A DNA stretch of 48,962 bases from Lujinxingiaceae bacterium (GTDB taxonomy: Bacteria > Myxococcota_A > Bradymonadia > Bradymonadales > Bradymonadaceae): assembly GCA_013697635.1 (NCBI GenBank), contig JACCWM010000086.1:1-48962 (forward strand), read 5' to 3'. Below, one piece after another: positions 1 through 12,927 of this stretch. The notes beneath the pieces were generated by a model, which saw only the letters and a program-made list of their open reading frames with translations, was not told the DNA's origin and ran no database searches. The position numbers and the translations under genes were made by a program. Each line of letters begins with the position of its first letter. Positions within the stretch are counted from its first letter, which is position 1.

Positions 1-39
1 GTCCGCCAGCGTACGACGGACAGGCAGCGCTGCCAATGC

Positions 40-2021
<1,982 letters not shown>

Positions 2022-2032
2022 AAGTGAGCCCT

Positions 2033-3271
2033 TCAGCTACGCGGATGAATCGCGCGAAAGGCTAGCTGGCTGACGCGGTCGACCGGCTCGACGGAGCCTT
2101 TCTGCAATGAGACTTCCCAGGTGATGGTCTGCGCGGACTCTCCCAGGTTGAAGCTATAATTGACCCGAACAATGCCGTTTTCTTCGGTTCCCGGGCTCCA
2201 GTGGCACTTTCGGGCCTGCTTGCAAGCCTCGAAGTCTTCGGCCGTATTGGCTCGCGCCGTGAGCAACCACTCGAGCGTTTCGATCAACTCCGACTGATCG
2301 AGCAACATCGACAAGGCCTTGCAGCCGTCACGGTGCTGGGGCCGCTGGCACTGCTGGCGCGCCGCGCCCGTCCAACGATTGGCCGCGCGTGGCTCGCTAG
2401 GATTGTAGGTGCCGGGCATGATGCTCACACGCGAGTCGACCTCGAACTCTTCACCGACGCGCATGATCTGAGCGGCCTGAAGATTGACCGACTTGAGGGC
2501 CTTGGCGTCGAAATCGAAGTCGAACTCGGCATAGGTGCGCTCATTGTTCTCGACCCACTGAAAGTAGGCTTTGAACAAGTTTCCGCGGTCATGGTCGATC
2601 GTCCAACCCAGGATCGTGTCGCTCTCGGCGACCTCGTCACGCTGCTCGAAGTAGAGCAACAAGGCGCCGGCCAGGTTCATCTTCGATTCGAAGCGATGAT
2701 TGGTGATCGCCGACACCACCTGCTGGGCCTTGTCATAGTAATCCGAGTTGACGCCCTGCTGGGGATCCTCGACCACCTGGGCGAGCACGTTCTTGGGGAT
2801 GACCTTTTGCGAACGGATGTCGACCAGCCAAGCTGGACCGACCGTGATGTTCTCGTCCTGGAAGGCAAAGCGCACCAGAAAGTACGACGGGCCATACTGC
2901 GTCTCGCCCCACCAGGTCGCCTGCCAACCGAGATTGGTTGCCGAGGCGATCTTGAGCTTGCTGCGAATGAACTCCTCGCTCTCGAGCATATCGCCGACGT
3001 TTGCCGGGGCTTCCTCAGCTGCTGCGCCCTTTTTGGTCGGGGTCGGCGCGGGTTGTGCGACGCGCACGCGCTTGACCAGCGCGATCGCGGCGTCTCCCTT
3101 GTCCGACCATGGATTGACCACCTCGGCCTTCTCATCGCTTGCCCGGGTCACCTTCTTGACGATGATCGTCTCAGCCTCGCGCGTGACCTGGTAGACAGTC
3201 ACCGCGCCCATGACCACGACGAGCACGACGATGAATCCGAGCACGATTTGAAGAATTCTACGGGTATCCAT
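2033..3271 (-). CDS. Membrane-anchored hypothetical protein with three internal repeats
   Basis: I do not recognise the family. The 412-residue product starts with one uncleaved-looking membrane segment (about residues 7-28, ILQIVLGFIVVLVVVMGAV), a charged/Pro-Ala-rich linker to about residue 95 and then a large soluble part, presumably periplasmic. That part seems to contain three copies of a module of 75-85 residues (about 95-172, 200-275 and 325-407): a helix, a Trp-containing strand, a Y/F.V.F.F strand, a second strand with W or F and an ending like KVIPKNVLAQV / KSVNLQAAQI / EPVDRVSQL. Four Cys occur near residues 310-350 in a CQRPQHRDGC / CKQARKC context, which suggests disulfides or metal. 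The gene is flanked by a lipoprotein gene upstream and the MPN-like gene 11 nt downstream, suggesting an envelope role. Function unknown. Confidence 0.85.
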   Translation of the reverse strand: MDTRRILQIVLGFIVVLVVVMGAVTVYQVTREAETIIVKKVTRASDEKAEVVNPWSDKGDAAIALVKRVRVAQPAPTPTKKGAAAEEAPANVGDMLESEEFIRSKLKIASATNLGWQATWWGETQYGPSYFLVRFAFQDENITVGPAWLVDIRSQKVIPKNVLAQVVEDPQQGVNSDYYDKAQQVVSAITNHRFESKMNLAGALLLYFEQRDEVAESDTILGWTIDHDRGNLFKAYFQWVENNERTYAEFDFDFDAKALKSVNLQAAQIMRVGEEFEVDSRVSIMPGTYNPSEPRAANRWTGAARQQCQRPQHRDGCKALSMLLDQSELIETLEWLLTARANTAEDFEACKQARKCHWSPGTEENGIVRVNYSFNLGESAQTITWEVSLQKGSVEPVDRVSQLAFRAIHPRS

Positions 3272-3371
3272 CAGTTAACACTTTCCAGGGCAGAAAAATC
3301 AGTGTGAGCAGCTCCGGCGCCACTATAGCAAATGGATCGGGCTGCGAACAATGGCGCGCGCTGTGGCGAAA

Positions 3372-4094
3372 TCAAAGCCCGCCCAGATCGAAGACGCGCA
3401 CTTTTCCAAAGCGCACCGGCGCGTCCCAATTGGCGAAGGCGAAGTGGCGATGACCCTCGCCGACAAGCGGCGCCTGGTCTTCGTAGCGCATGAAATGCTC
3501 GCCGTCGACGTACCAGTGCAGCGTAGAGTCCGTGCGTACGACCGCCATCTTGTAGACGTGCAGGGGCTTGACACCTACGCTGTTGCGGGCCTTTCGATCC
3601 TGGCCGTGCTCGTCTTGGCGTGCAATGACGTCGAGCTTGTTGTTCCAGCCGCCAAAGATCAGGATATAGCCGGACTCGTGGCGCTCGCCGTCGCCAAAAA
3701 TCTCGATCTTGAGATCGCCCACGTTGGTCAGCGCTTGGGCTTCGAACTCGACGCGCACCTTGTCGGGAAGCGCGCTCTGCAACCAGAGAGGATCGTTTCG
3801 AATGGCGTTGCCGGCCACGCGCGCCTCCTCGATGCGCCACTGGCCGCTGCCGCCCTCACCGCTGCCGCGCTTCCAGCGCTCGCCAAGCTCCTCGCGCCCG
3901 AAGTCATCCTCAAAAACGAGCTTGCCGCCGGTCAGGCCAACGCCCGAATCGGCTTCGACCTGGGTCTGGGCTGCAGGCGAGGCCGGCGAGCTGGAGGCAC
4001 TCGAGCCGATCTCGCGGCTCTTGCACCCGGCAAGCAGGCAAACTGCGATTACCAACAGCGCAAAGCGCACGGCTGGCTTCTTAACTGAAATCAT
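3372..4094 (-). CDS. Lipoprotein with concanavalin-like (LamG/DUF1080-type) domain
   Basis: Secreted lipoprotein. The start ATG at 4094 gives a short classical lipoprotein signal (MISVKKPAVRFALLVIAVCL then LAGC) and has GGA seven bases upstream; an in-frame ATG at 4106 would add only four residues, and a still longer frame adds an Arg-rich stretch without signal character. After an Ala/Ser linker, residues about 55-240 look like a beta-sandwich of the concanavalin A-like lectin/glucanase type: LVFEDDFGREELGERW, a GQWRIEEARVAG strand, WLQSALPDKVRVEFEAQA, LKIEIFGDG, and a C-terminal WYVDGEHFMRYEDQAP hairpin, as in DUF1080 and family-16-like proteins. No catalytic ExDxE motif is seen, so binding of sugar or glycan is more likely than hydrolysis. 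The start overlaps the end of the PP2C gene by 14 nt, implying translational coupling. Confidence 0.85.
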   Translation of the reverse strand: MISVKKPAVRFALLVIAVCLLAGCKSREIGSSASSSPASPAAQTQVEADSGVGLTGGKLVFEDDFGREELGERWKRGSGEGGSGQWRIEEARVAGNAIRNDPLWLQSALPDKVRVEFEAQALTNVGDLKIEIFGDGERHESGYILIFGGWNNKLDVIARQDEHGQDRKARNSVGVKPLHVYKMAVVRTDSTLHWYVDGEHFMRYEDQAPLVGEGHRHFAFANWDAPVRFGKVRVFDLGGL

Positions 4095-6066
4095 CCGGTT
4101 TTCCATCGCTCTTGTTATCCCCTCTCTGGGTCTTGATCGAGGGGCGCGCCATGGACTTGGTCGGCGCACCTTCGTCGTCACCTAGCAGATCGCTCGATAT
4201 CTCGATTTTGGAGACGCTTGCCGGGGCAACAGACTCGCCGCCTCGCTTGAGTACGGCGGAGCGCGGAGGGCCTGCGTCCTTGGGCACTTTGGTCTTTTGG
4301 ACGACCGAGACGCCGCTGACCCCTTTGCTGATGGGTCGCTCCGTGGTCGGCTCCGGTATCGACGGAGGCATGGGAGAGGTCGGCACATTCGACAGCGACA
4401 CCGGCGCGCGGCCCGGAAGCGCTGCCGGCGGTGTCGGTGGCGGCTTCGGTGGTGGTGTCGAACGTTGGGGCTGGCGAGCGGCCGCGGCCTGCGCGGCGAT
4501 CGCGGCCGCTTCGCTCAACTTGCCAGACTGTGCCGAGCTCCAGTCGAGCTGAATCGTCGCGCGAAGATCTTCGATATCACCCATGTCGTCGACCAGCTTG
4601 CCATCTTCCCAGGGTGCCTCGGTGCTCTCGGCCAGCGAAAAAGGCGCTGACTTGCCCGAGTCATAGACGTTGGCGGCGATCTTGGCGACGTGTTGGCGAC
4701 TGAGCGGGCGGGTTGCTTCGTTGGCGAGGGCTTGCTCGGCCTGGCTCGGATTTCCGACGGGTCGAGCATCCTCGATGAACACCAGGCGCCCCGAGGGTGG
4801 CGTGGCCTCCTCGATGTTTTGCTCCATGCGCGCCCACCACAAATCCGGATCCCGCAAAAAGTCGTAGGGCACCTGGCGAAGCTTGCCCGAGAACACCTGC
4901 AAAAAATTCCACAAGAGCTTGATCGCAAGCTGCGGGTCGCTGCGCAAAAGCCCCATGAACTGATCGCGCCCAACGCTCATCAGCACGGTCGCCTCGAGCG
5001 CGCGCACGGTGACCGATTCGGGCTGCTCGTCAATGAAGCTCAGTTCACCGAAGTGGTCGCCGGGGTTGAGCACACCAATCTGGCGCCCGTTCAAGTAGAG
5101 CGCAATCGATCCTTGCAACAAGATGTTGAGCCGCTCGGCCGTCTCCTGCGGACCCAGCGCCAGGCTCTCCGCCTCGTACTCGCGCCGCTCGGCCAGACTG
5201 ACGATCTTGAGCAACTCCTTGTTGTTCAAATAGTGAAAGTACGGCGTGTGTTGAAGAATCTCGATGACACGCGCGCTGTCGTCGGCCTGAGCCGCGCCTT
5301 CGGCGAGCAAGGTGTCGATCAAGATCACCGTGATGTTGTCCTTGCCGCCGCCTTCGTTGGCAAAGGCAATACAACGCTGCGTGATGTCCTTGAGATCGTC
5401 GCCCGCGGTCAAGTCGAGGATCTCCTCGTCGCGATTGAAATAGCCGCTCAAGCCGTCGCTGCAGAGCAGGAAGCGATCGTGATCCTCGAGCTCGATCTCG
5501 AGCGTGTCCACCTCGACAAACTCTTTGACGCCGACCGCGCGCGTGACGGCATTTTTGTGCGGAAAGTCGTGATTGTCACCGGGCTTGAGCTTGCCCTGGC
5601 GAATCATTTCGTTGAGCAGCGAGTGGTCCTCGGTGATCTGGCTGACCACGCCCTCGCGCACAACGTAGACGCGCGAGTCGCCGACATGGCCGATGAAGGC
5701 GCGATCGCCGCTAATCAGCAGCATCGAGCACGTCGTGCCCATGCCGCGACGCGTGGCGTCTTCGGCCGACATCTTGAAGATTTGCGCGCAGGCTTGCTTG
5801 ATCGCTCGCTCGAGCAAGGAGAGCATCGCCTGGCGTGTGTCGAAGTCGTCGGGATCGTTCTCCAAGGCCGTGAGCACCTCGCGCTCGGCGGCGACGATAT
5901 CGCGCACGGTACGCACGCACACGGCGCTTGCGACCTCACCGGCGGCGTGGCCACCCATGCCGTCGCATACGACAAAGAGCTGCAAGCGCTTGTCGACGAG
6001 AAAATTATCCTCGTTATGTTCTCGGACACGACCAACGTTGGTCGATGCCCAGAACTGGAGTTCCAT
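4081..6066 (-). CDS. PP2C protein phosphatase fused to cyclic nucleotide-binding-type domain
   Basis: Residues about 1-250 are a PP2C-family Ser/Thr phosphatase with all the metal and phosphate motifs: RVREHNEDNF, CDGMGGHAAGE, GTTCSMLLISGDRAFIGHVG, DSRVYVV, LLCSDGLSGYF and GGGKDNITVILI. Residues about 295-390 form a cyclic-nucleotide-binding fold (LLQGSIALYL, VLNPGDHFGELSFIDEQ). In its binding cassette the phosphate-holding Arg of cAMP receptors is replaced (QPESVTV instead of PR.A.V), so cAMP binding is doubtful. The last 250 residues are Pro/Ala/Ser-rich and probably disordered. AGGAGA lies six bases before the ATG. It is 8 nt behind the AI-2E-type permease and overlaps the lipoprotein gene. 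It would oppose Ser/Thr kinases such as the one at 18378; the partner is not shown by the sequence. Confidence 0.95.
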   Translation of the reverse strand: MELQFWASTNVGRVREHNEDNFLVDKRLQLFVVCDGMGGHAAGEVASAVCVRTVRDIVAAEREVLTALENDPDDFDTRQAMLSLLERAIKQACAQIFKMSAEDATRRGMGTTCSMLLISGDRAFIGHVGDSRVYVVREGVVSQITEDHSLLNEMIRQGKLKPGDNHDFPHKNAVTRAVGVKEFVEVDTLEIELEDHDRFLLCSDGLSGYFNRDEEILDLTAGDDLKDITQRCIAFANEGGGKDNITVILIDTLLAEGAAQADDSARVIEILQHTPYFHYLNNKELLKIVSLAERREYEAESLALGPQETAERLNILLQGSIALYLNGRQIGVLNPGDHFGELSFIDEQPESVTVRALEATVLMSVGRDQFMGLLRSDPQLAIKLLWNFLQVFSGKLRQVPYDFLRDPDLWWARMEQNIEEATPPSGRLVFIEDARPVGNPSQAEQALANEATRPLSRQHVAKIAANVYDSGKSAPFSLAESTEAPWEDGKLVDDMGDIEDLRATIQLDWSSAQSGKLSEAAAIAAQAAAARQPQRSTPPPKPPPTPPAALPGRAPVSLSNVPTSPMPPSIPEPTTERPISKGVSGVSVVQKTKVPKDAGPPRSAVLKRGGESVAPASVSKIEISSDLLGDDEGAPTKSMARPSIKTQRGDNKSDGKPDDFS

Positions 6067-6074
6067 GCACTCTC

Positions 6075-7778
6075 CTAAATGCCAGGAACCAGGTCCTCAT
6101 CTGGCGTGCCGGCGTATTTGTCGCGGACAAAACCAAAGAGCGTCAAAACGATCGACGCCGCCGGAATCGCCAAAATCGCACCGACCAACCCGAAGGCACT
6201 CTGCCCTGCCAACAGCGCAAAAATTACGATCACCGGATGGATCAGGGCAGCTGTGCCGATGATCTTGGGGTTGAGAATGTTGGCTTCGACAAAGTTGATC
6301 ATCAATATCCAGCCCAACGCCAACATTCCCAGGGTAAAGCTTTGCGTCAATGCCATCGCCACGATCGGTATCGTCGACAAGACCGCACCGAAAATTGGAA
6401 TAATGGATAGAATGGCCGCGATCACTGCAAGTAGTACGCTATACTTTACGCCCAAGATGGCAAGACCGAAGTAGGTTAACACCCCGTTTACCACGCAAAT
6501 CATGAGCTGACCGCGCACCACCCCGCCCAGACGTATATCGAGCCTTCGCCCAATCTCGTCATAGCTCTCGCGATACTCACGCGGCACCACCTCACGGCAC
6601 AGCCGCTTGATGCGCGGCAGATCGATCGACATGAAGGCAGCAACCATCAGCGTGAGCGCGACGGCCAAGAAGACCTTGATCAAGCCGACCAGAAAACTCT
6701 GCGTGTACTCCACCAACGAGCTTATCCGAGCGCTCGAGATCGTCGTGATGCTCTCGACCACCTCATCGAAGCCGCGCTCGAGATCGAACATCGTGTGCAC
6801 GTTGAGATCGCTGGCCGCGGCTTCGAAAGCGAGCGCCTCGCTGCCCTCTCGGCGAAGCATCCAGACATCTTCATCGACAGCGGAGAACTCGACGCCTCGC
6901 TCACCCAGGAAAAAGGAGAAGCCCCCGTCGGCGTCGGGCACGATGCGAAAGGTCGGCGTCTCGGGCGAATCTTCGGTGGTCCAGACACCGTGGCGAACGA
7001 GTTGGTCGTCGGCTGGCACAGCGAGCAGTACATCGTTTGGCACGCGCCCGACATAGCGGCGCTGCAGATCGCCTGGCGATCCGACCAGATCCCATTGGAT
7101 CCTGACCTGCGAGGCAGCAGCCACGCGCGCCTGCGCGCTGGACATCGCCGCAGCCGCGCTGGCCGCCTGCTGGCGCGCGTGGCTGACCTGGGCCTTGACC
7201 ACGTCCAGATCGACCACCTCCGGGGCGAGCGTGACGTAGCTTCGCAGAAAGATCTGAAGGTCGCTATTGATGCCCGGCAAGCGCTCCTTTCGAAACTCCT
7301 GCACCACCTCCGGCGTCGTCTCCACGAAACGCGCGATCTCACCGACAAAACGTGGCACGATCAGCAGCAGCGAGGTGGCAACAATCGCCAAAAAGCTGAT
7401 GTAGACGAGCACCACGGCCATCCAGCGTGGCATGCGCCGCATGCCTTCGACCGGCATCGACATGCGGCTGACGATAGGCTCCATCAGGTAAACGATGATG
7501 CAGGCAAAGATAAACGGCAGCAGGACCGTTCGAAACGTCAGCAAAACCACGCTGAGCAGCGCAAGCGTGAGCAACGGCACGATAAAGCGCCGCGCCAGGA
7601 TGCGCGGAGCCGGCGCCGGCGGTGCCGCTTCAGCAGGTGGCGCGCTCACCTGGGCTTCAGACTGCGCCTCGCTGGCCCCGGCGTCGGGCTGGCCGGTGGC
7701 CCCATCGGCGCCCTTGGCGGGCGTAAGCGTCTCGTTCTCCTCGGACAAATCCGACTCTAACGATGCAGATTCACTCAT
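6075..7778 (-). CDS. AI-2E family membrane permease with large periplasmic insertion
   Basis: Member of the AI-2E/PerM transporter superfamily (YdiK, TqsA, PerM relatives), exporters of small molecules or ions in the inner membrane. The 567 residues exceed the usual 340-380. Residues 1-65 are an acidic Ala/Pro-rich cytosolic tail; three segments follow (FIVPLLTLALLSVVLLTF, VLLPFIFACIIVYLMEPI, WMAVVLVYISFLAIVATSLL). Residues about 185-330 are an inserted domain, with an Ala-rich helix and a strand-rich part ending GFSFFLGERGVEFSAVDED, that normal members lack. The C-terminal half is typical: MICVVNGVLTYFGLAILG, LSIIPIFGAVLSTIPIVAMA, NFVEANILNPKIIG (the conserved E.N...P signature) and a last helical pair. 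It sits between carA and the PP2C gene. Substrate unknown. Confidence 0.92.
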   Translation of the reverse strand: MSESASLESDLSEENETLTPAKGADGATGQPDAGASEAQSEAQVSAPPAEAAPPAPAPRILARRFIVPLLTLALLSVVLLTFRTVLLPFIFACIIVYLMEPIVSRMSMPVEGMRRMPRWMAVVLVYISFLAIVATSLLLIVPRFVGEIARFVETTPEVVQEFRKERLPGINSDLQIFLRSYVTLAPEVVDLDVVKAQVSHARQQAASAAAAMSSAQARVAAASQVRIQWDLVGSPGDLQRRYVGRVPNDVLLAVPADDQLVRHGVWTTEDSPETPTFRIVPDADGGFSFFLGERGVEFSAVDEDVWMLRREGSEALAFEAAASDLNVHTMFDLERGFDEVVESITTISSARISSLVEYTQSFLVGLIKVFLAVALTLMVAAFMSIDLPRIKRLCREVVPREYRESYDEIGRRLDIRLGGVVRGQLMICVVNGVLTYFGLAILGVKYSVLLAVIAAILSIIPIFGAVLSTIPIVAMALTQSFTLGMLALGWILMINFVEANILNPKIIGTAALIHPVIVIFALLAGQSAFGLVGAILAIPAASIVLTLFGFVRDKYAGTPDEDLVPGI

Positions 7779-7807
7779 GCGACTCAGGGGATCTAGAACG
7801 ATGGATT

Positions 7808-9016
7808 CTACAAATTGGCGCGTACCGCCGCAGCGAAATCGTCAAAACAGTCATCAGCGTCATGAGGCCCGGGTCCAGCCTCAGGGTGGTACTGAACCGC
7901 AAAAATCGGCAATGTTCGGTGGCGAAAGCCTTCAATCGTCTGGTCGTTGAGGTTGACGTGCGTGATCACCACGTCCTGCGAGAAGCTCGTCGGGTCCACG
8001 GCGTAGCCATGATTCTGGCTGGTCATGCACACGGTCTTTCGTGCCAGGTTCATCACCGGCTGGTTGGGACCGCGGTGGCCAAAGGGCAGCTTAAAGGTGC
8101 TCGCACCGTGGGCGCGCGCGAGCAGTTGGTGCCCAAGACAGATGCCCAGCGTGGGATGGCTCATGCTGGTCTGGCGGATGCTGGCCAGATGATGATCGAG
8201 CACGGCCGGATCACCGGGGCCGTTGGAGTAGAGCACGCCGTCGGGCTTAAGCGCGGCGATCTGCTCGGCGCCATAGCTTGCCGGCACGAGCGTCATGCGA
8301 AAACCACTGCGGTCCAGACAGCGCAGGATGCTCTGCTTGACACCAAAATCGACCACGACCACGTGCGGGCGCTCGGTGGCCACCGGCTCACTGCCAAGCG
8401 CCACGAGGCGAACCTCGGCGGCGCGAAGCCCCGTGGCCAACTGGGTCTCGCAAAGCGCGTCTTGTGAGACCACCACGCTCATCGGCTGCTCGCAGGCCAC
8501 GCGCGCGATCATGTCCTCGTTTCCATAATCGGGATAATCGCGCAGCTCGGCCACAATCGCCGCCACGTCCGCTGCACCGGCGCCGTGCACGATCGCGCCC
8601 ATCATCACGCCCTTGTCACGGATGTGGCGCGTCAAGGCGCGTGTGTCGACCTCACTTATCGCCACCGTGCCGTTGTCCTCGAGCCACTTTATAAAGCTTA
8701 TCTCGGAGCGGTAGTTGCTCGCCATGCGCGAGATGCTGCGCACGATCAGCCCCGAGGCCTGAATCGCCATCGACTCGCGATCGGCGCCGCTGACGCCGTA
8801 GTTGCCGATGTGAGGCATGGTGAAGGTGAGCAGCTGACCGCGGTAGGACGGATCGGTGAGGATCTCCTGGTAGCCGCTCATGCTGGTATTGAAGACCGCC
8901 TCACCGATGGTCTTTCCCGGGGCGCCGGCGGCGATCCCCTCGAAATGGCTGCCATCCTCGAGAACGAGGATAGCAGGCTGCTTTCGATCGTTGGAACGTG
9001 TTGAATCGACTACCAC
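7808..9016 (-). CDS. carA: Carbamoyl-phosphate synthase small (glutaminase) subunit
   Basis: Hydrolyses glutamine and passes ammonia to the large subunit CarB for carbamoyl phosphate, feeding pyrimidines and arginine. The 402 residues match the family: AILVLEDGSHFEGIAAG near the N terminus, NTSMSGYQEILTDPSYRGQ, then a class I glutamine amidotransferase domain with the nucleophile Cys in LGICLGHQLLARAHG, GHRGPNQPV, TSQNHGYAVD and the His-Glu pair in VQYHPEAGPGPHD. The start is GTG at 9016, preceded by GAGGAG at seven bases. It follows pyrB by only 10 nt, so two consecutive pyrimidine steps are co-expressed; carB is not in the window. No pyrimidine-type attenuator or PyrR site is recognisable. 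Confidence 0.98.
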   Translation of the reverse strand: MVVDSTRSNDRKQPAILVLEDGSHFEGIAAGAPGKTIGEAVFNTSMSGYQEILTDPSYRGQLLTFTMPHIGNYGVSGADRESMAIQASGLIVRSISRMASNYRSEISFIKWLEDNGTVAISEVDTRALTRHIRDKGVMMGAIVHGAGAADVAAIVAELRDYPDYGNEDMIARVACEQPMSVVVSQDALCETQLATGLRAAEVRLVALGSEPVATERPHVVVVDFGVKQSILRCLDRSGFRMTLVPASYGAEQIAALKPDGVLYSNGPGDPAVLDHHLASIRQTSMSHPTLGICLGHQLLARAHGASTFKLPFGHRGPNQPVMNLARKTVCMTSQNHGYAVDPTSFSQDVVITHVNLNDQTIEGFRHRTLPIFAVQYHPEAGPGPHDADDCFDDFAAAVRANL

Positions 9017-9026
9017 TTTCTACTCC

Positions 9027-9938
9027 TCAACGCACTAAAAGGCGCGCCAAAATGGCCTGGCGTATGGCCACACCGTTGGCGACCTGGTGAAGAATCAAAC
9101 TGCGTGGCCCATCGGCGATGGTGTCTTGGAGCTCGACGCCACGCATCACCGGGCCGGGATGCATGATCACGGCGTTGGGGGTCATGGCGCGCGCCACGAC
9201 CTCCTCGTCGATGCTCCAGTCACGGATGTAAGCATCGACCTCGACGACCTCGCCCACGAAGCGCTCACGCTGGATGCGCAAGACAATGACCGCGTCGGCC
9301 CCCTCGAGCGCCTCGTCGAGGTTGTAAACCCGGCGCTTCTCGCCCCAATTCTTGCCCGCGGGCAAGAGCATCGCCGGTCCGGCCAGCGTGACCTCGGCGC
9401 CAAGCTTGGTCAGGGCATAGGCGTCGCTGCGGGCCACACGGCTGTGCACGACATCACCGACGATCGAGACTTTCAGCCCCTGAAGCGAGCCAAAATGGCG
9501 GCGAAGCGTCAAGGCGTCGAGCATGCCCTGGGTGGGGTGCTCGCCGCTGCCATTGCCGGCGTTGATAATCGGCGTCTCGAGCTCCCTGGTCAACTGATGG
9601 GCGAGCTCACGCTGGTTATGGCGCACGATGAAGGCGCCCACGCCCATGGCCTCGAGGTTTCTGCAGGTGTCGAGCACGCTCTCGCCCTTCTCCAGGCTGG
9701 TGCCATCGGCGCTCAGATAGACCGAGCTGGCTCCCAGGCGCTGGGCAGCCAGCTCAAAACTCACCCGGGTGCGCGTGCTCGGTTCGAGAAAGAGCAGCGC
9801 CACGCTCACATCGGCCAGCGATTGGCGCCAGCGGCCAGGCGTGCAGACGCGACCACGTTCGTCGAGAAATTCCTCGGCAAAGTCGAGGTAGCCGCTCAAC
9901 TCGGTGGCGTTCATGTGCTCGAGCCCAATCAGGTGCAT
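9027..9938 (-). CDS. pyrB: Aspartate carbamoyltransferase catalytic chain
   Basis: Joins carbamoyl phosphate and aspartate to carbamoyl-aspartate, the committed step of pyrimidine synthesis. The 303 residues cover both domains of the trimeric catalytic chain: LFLEPSTRTRVSFELAAQRL with the carbamoyl phosphate-binding STRTR, SLEKGESVLDT, the GEHPTQGMLDALTL motif, IVGDVVHSRVARS and the MHPGPVMRG loop near the C terminus. AAAGG lies five bases before the ATG. Upstream is lepB (21 nt) and downstream carA (10 nt). No regulatory subunit PyrI is next to it, which fits the class of short PyrB that works without it or with a dihydroorotase partner; pyrC is not in this window. Confidence 0.98.
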   Translation of the reverse strand: MHLIGLEHMNATELSGYLDFAEEFLDERGRVCTPGRWRQSLADVSVALLFLEPSTRTRVSFELAAQRLGASSVYLSADGTSLEKGESVLDTCRNLEAMGVGAFIVRHNQRELAHQLTRELETPIINAGNGSGEHPTQGMLDALTLRRHFGSLQGLKVSIVGDVVHSRVARSDAYALTKLGAEVTLAGPAMLLPAGKNWGEKRRVYNLDEALEGADAVIVLRIQRERFVGEVVEVDAYIRDWSIDEEVVARAMTPNAVIMHPGPVMRGVELQDTIADGPRSLILHQVANGVAIRQAILARLLVR

Positions 9939-9959
9939 GAAACCTTTCGTCTTTCGTGT

Positions 9960-10912
9960 TCAGTGAATGAAACGACCGATCCGCTCCCAGCGCATCGAAT
10001 CAGGGCCGATCGACCACCAGATGATCATGGCTCGGCCCTTGATGTTCTCCACGGGCACCTGACCCCAACAGCGGCTGTCGGAGGACTTGTCGCGGTTGTC
10101 GCCCATCACGAAGAAGCGCCCCGGCTCGACCGTGATCGGCCCAAAGTTTACGTCGCTGCCCACGAACTGAATCGTGTAGGTAAAGCCGTTGAGCGTCTCG
10201 GACTCGTGCACTTCATGGGGGTAGAGAAAGTTGCCCGTGGCCTCTTTGCGCAAAAAGGTGCGCTCGGTGGCCTTGCCGTTGATGATCAGCTGATTGTCGC
10301 GCACCTCGACGGTGTCACCCTCGACGCCCACGATGCGCTTGATGAAATCCTTCTCGTTTTCCAGGCTGCCGCGATCGATGCAGTCGCGTTTGGAGGCAGG
10401 CTGCTGCGCGATGTGGGCGCGCGCCTGGGCGCTTGGAAAGCTAAAGACGACGACCTCGCCAGGCTTGGCCTCGCTGAACTCGAGCAAATACTTTTTGGTG
10501 AAGGGCACGCGCAGCCCGTAGACGAACTTGTTGACGAAGAGGTGGTCGCCCACGAGCAAGGTCGGGATCATCGAGCCGGTCGGGATCTTGAAGGCCTCGA
10601 TCACGAAGCCGCGCAGAATCAGAGCGCACAACACCGCAAGGCCGATGCTCTCAAAGTACTCGCGCCAGGCGCTCTTGGTGTTGGTGGGCAGGTGCTGGGC
10701 GACAAACACGCGCGCCTTCTCGAGGCGCGCCGCGGTGGCGGCGTCCTCTTCCTCGACCAGGTGGCGTAAATCGTTGAGGTGGGCCTGCATCTGCTGGCGC
10801 ACCTCGTCGCTCAGGCCCTTGGCCCGGTCGAGCTGCTCTTGCGTGGCCTTTATGAAGTCCTTGGCCTCGCTGAACACCGTGGTTTTTTGATGTGATTCAC
10901 TCACGTCTTGCC

Positions 10913-10916
<4 letters not shown>
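9960..10916 (-). CDS. lepB: Signal peptidase I
   Basis: Inner-membrane Ser/Lys protease that removes signal peptides from exported preproteins. The membrane segment (about residues 88-105, [18 protein letters not shown]) is followed by the catalytic Ser in [20 protein letters not shown] and the catalytic Lys in [16 protein letters not shown]; the third signature [18 protein letters not shown] is intact. At 318 residues it is longer than minimal enzymes because of an N-terminal cytosolic extension of some 80 residues with a helical, coiled-coil-prone sequence ([20 protein letters not shown]). The ATG overlaps the lepA stop codon (ATGA), reproducing the lepA-lepB gene pair known from many bacteria and implying coupled translation. 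Confidence 0.97.
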
Positions 10917-12727
<1,811 letters not shown>

Positions 12728-12927
12728 GGAGTTAACTTAACCGCCTGGCGTGACCTGAGTAACTCAAAAATTCTCGCGTGCAACGCGCGTGCGTTTGATC
12801 GGCCCGGATTTGCCGGGGGTTGAACAACGCGCACCGGGCCATTCTTCCGACAAGTGGAGCCCGGGGATACATAACCTACGGTGCGGGCCATGGCAAGCAT
12901 GGCCGCCCTGTTGCGCACGCCCGAGCT

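Noticed and set aside
1-21. GTCCG/CGGAC hairpin downstream of enolase
   Set aside because: Only 5 bp, 11-base loop, no T-run in view; the region continues outside the window.
4690-6078. Open frame of 462 codons antisense to the PP2C fusion
   Set aside because: Shadow of GC-rich codons; the phosphatase motifs are unambiguous on the other strand.
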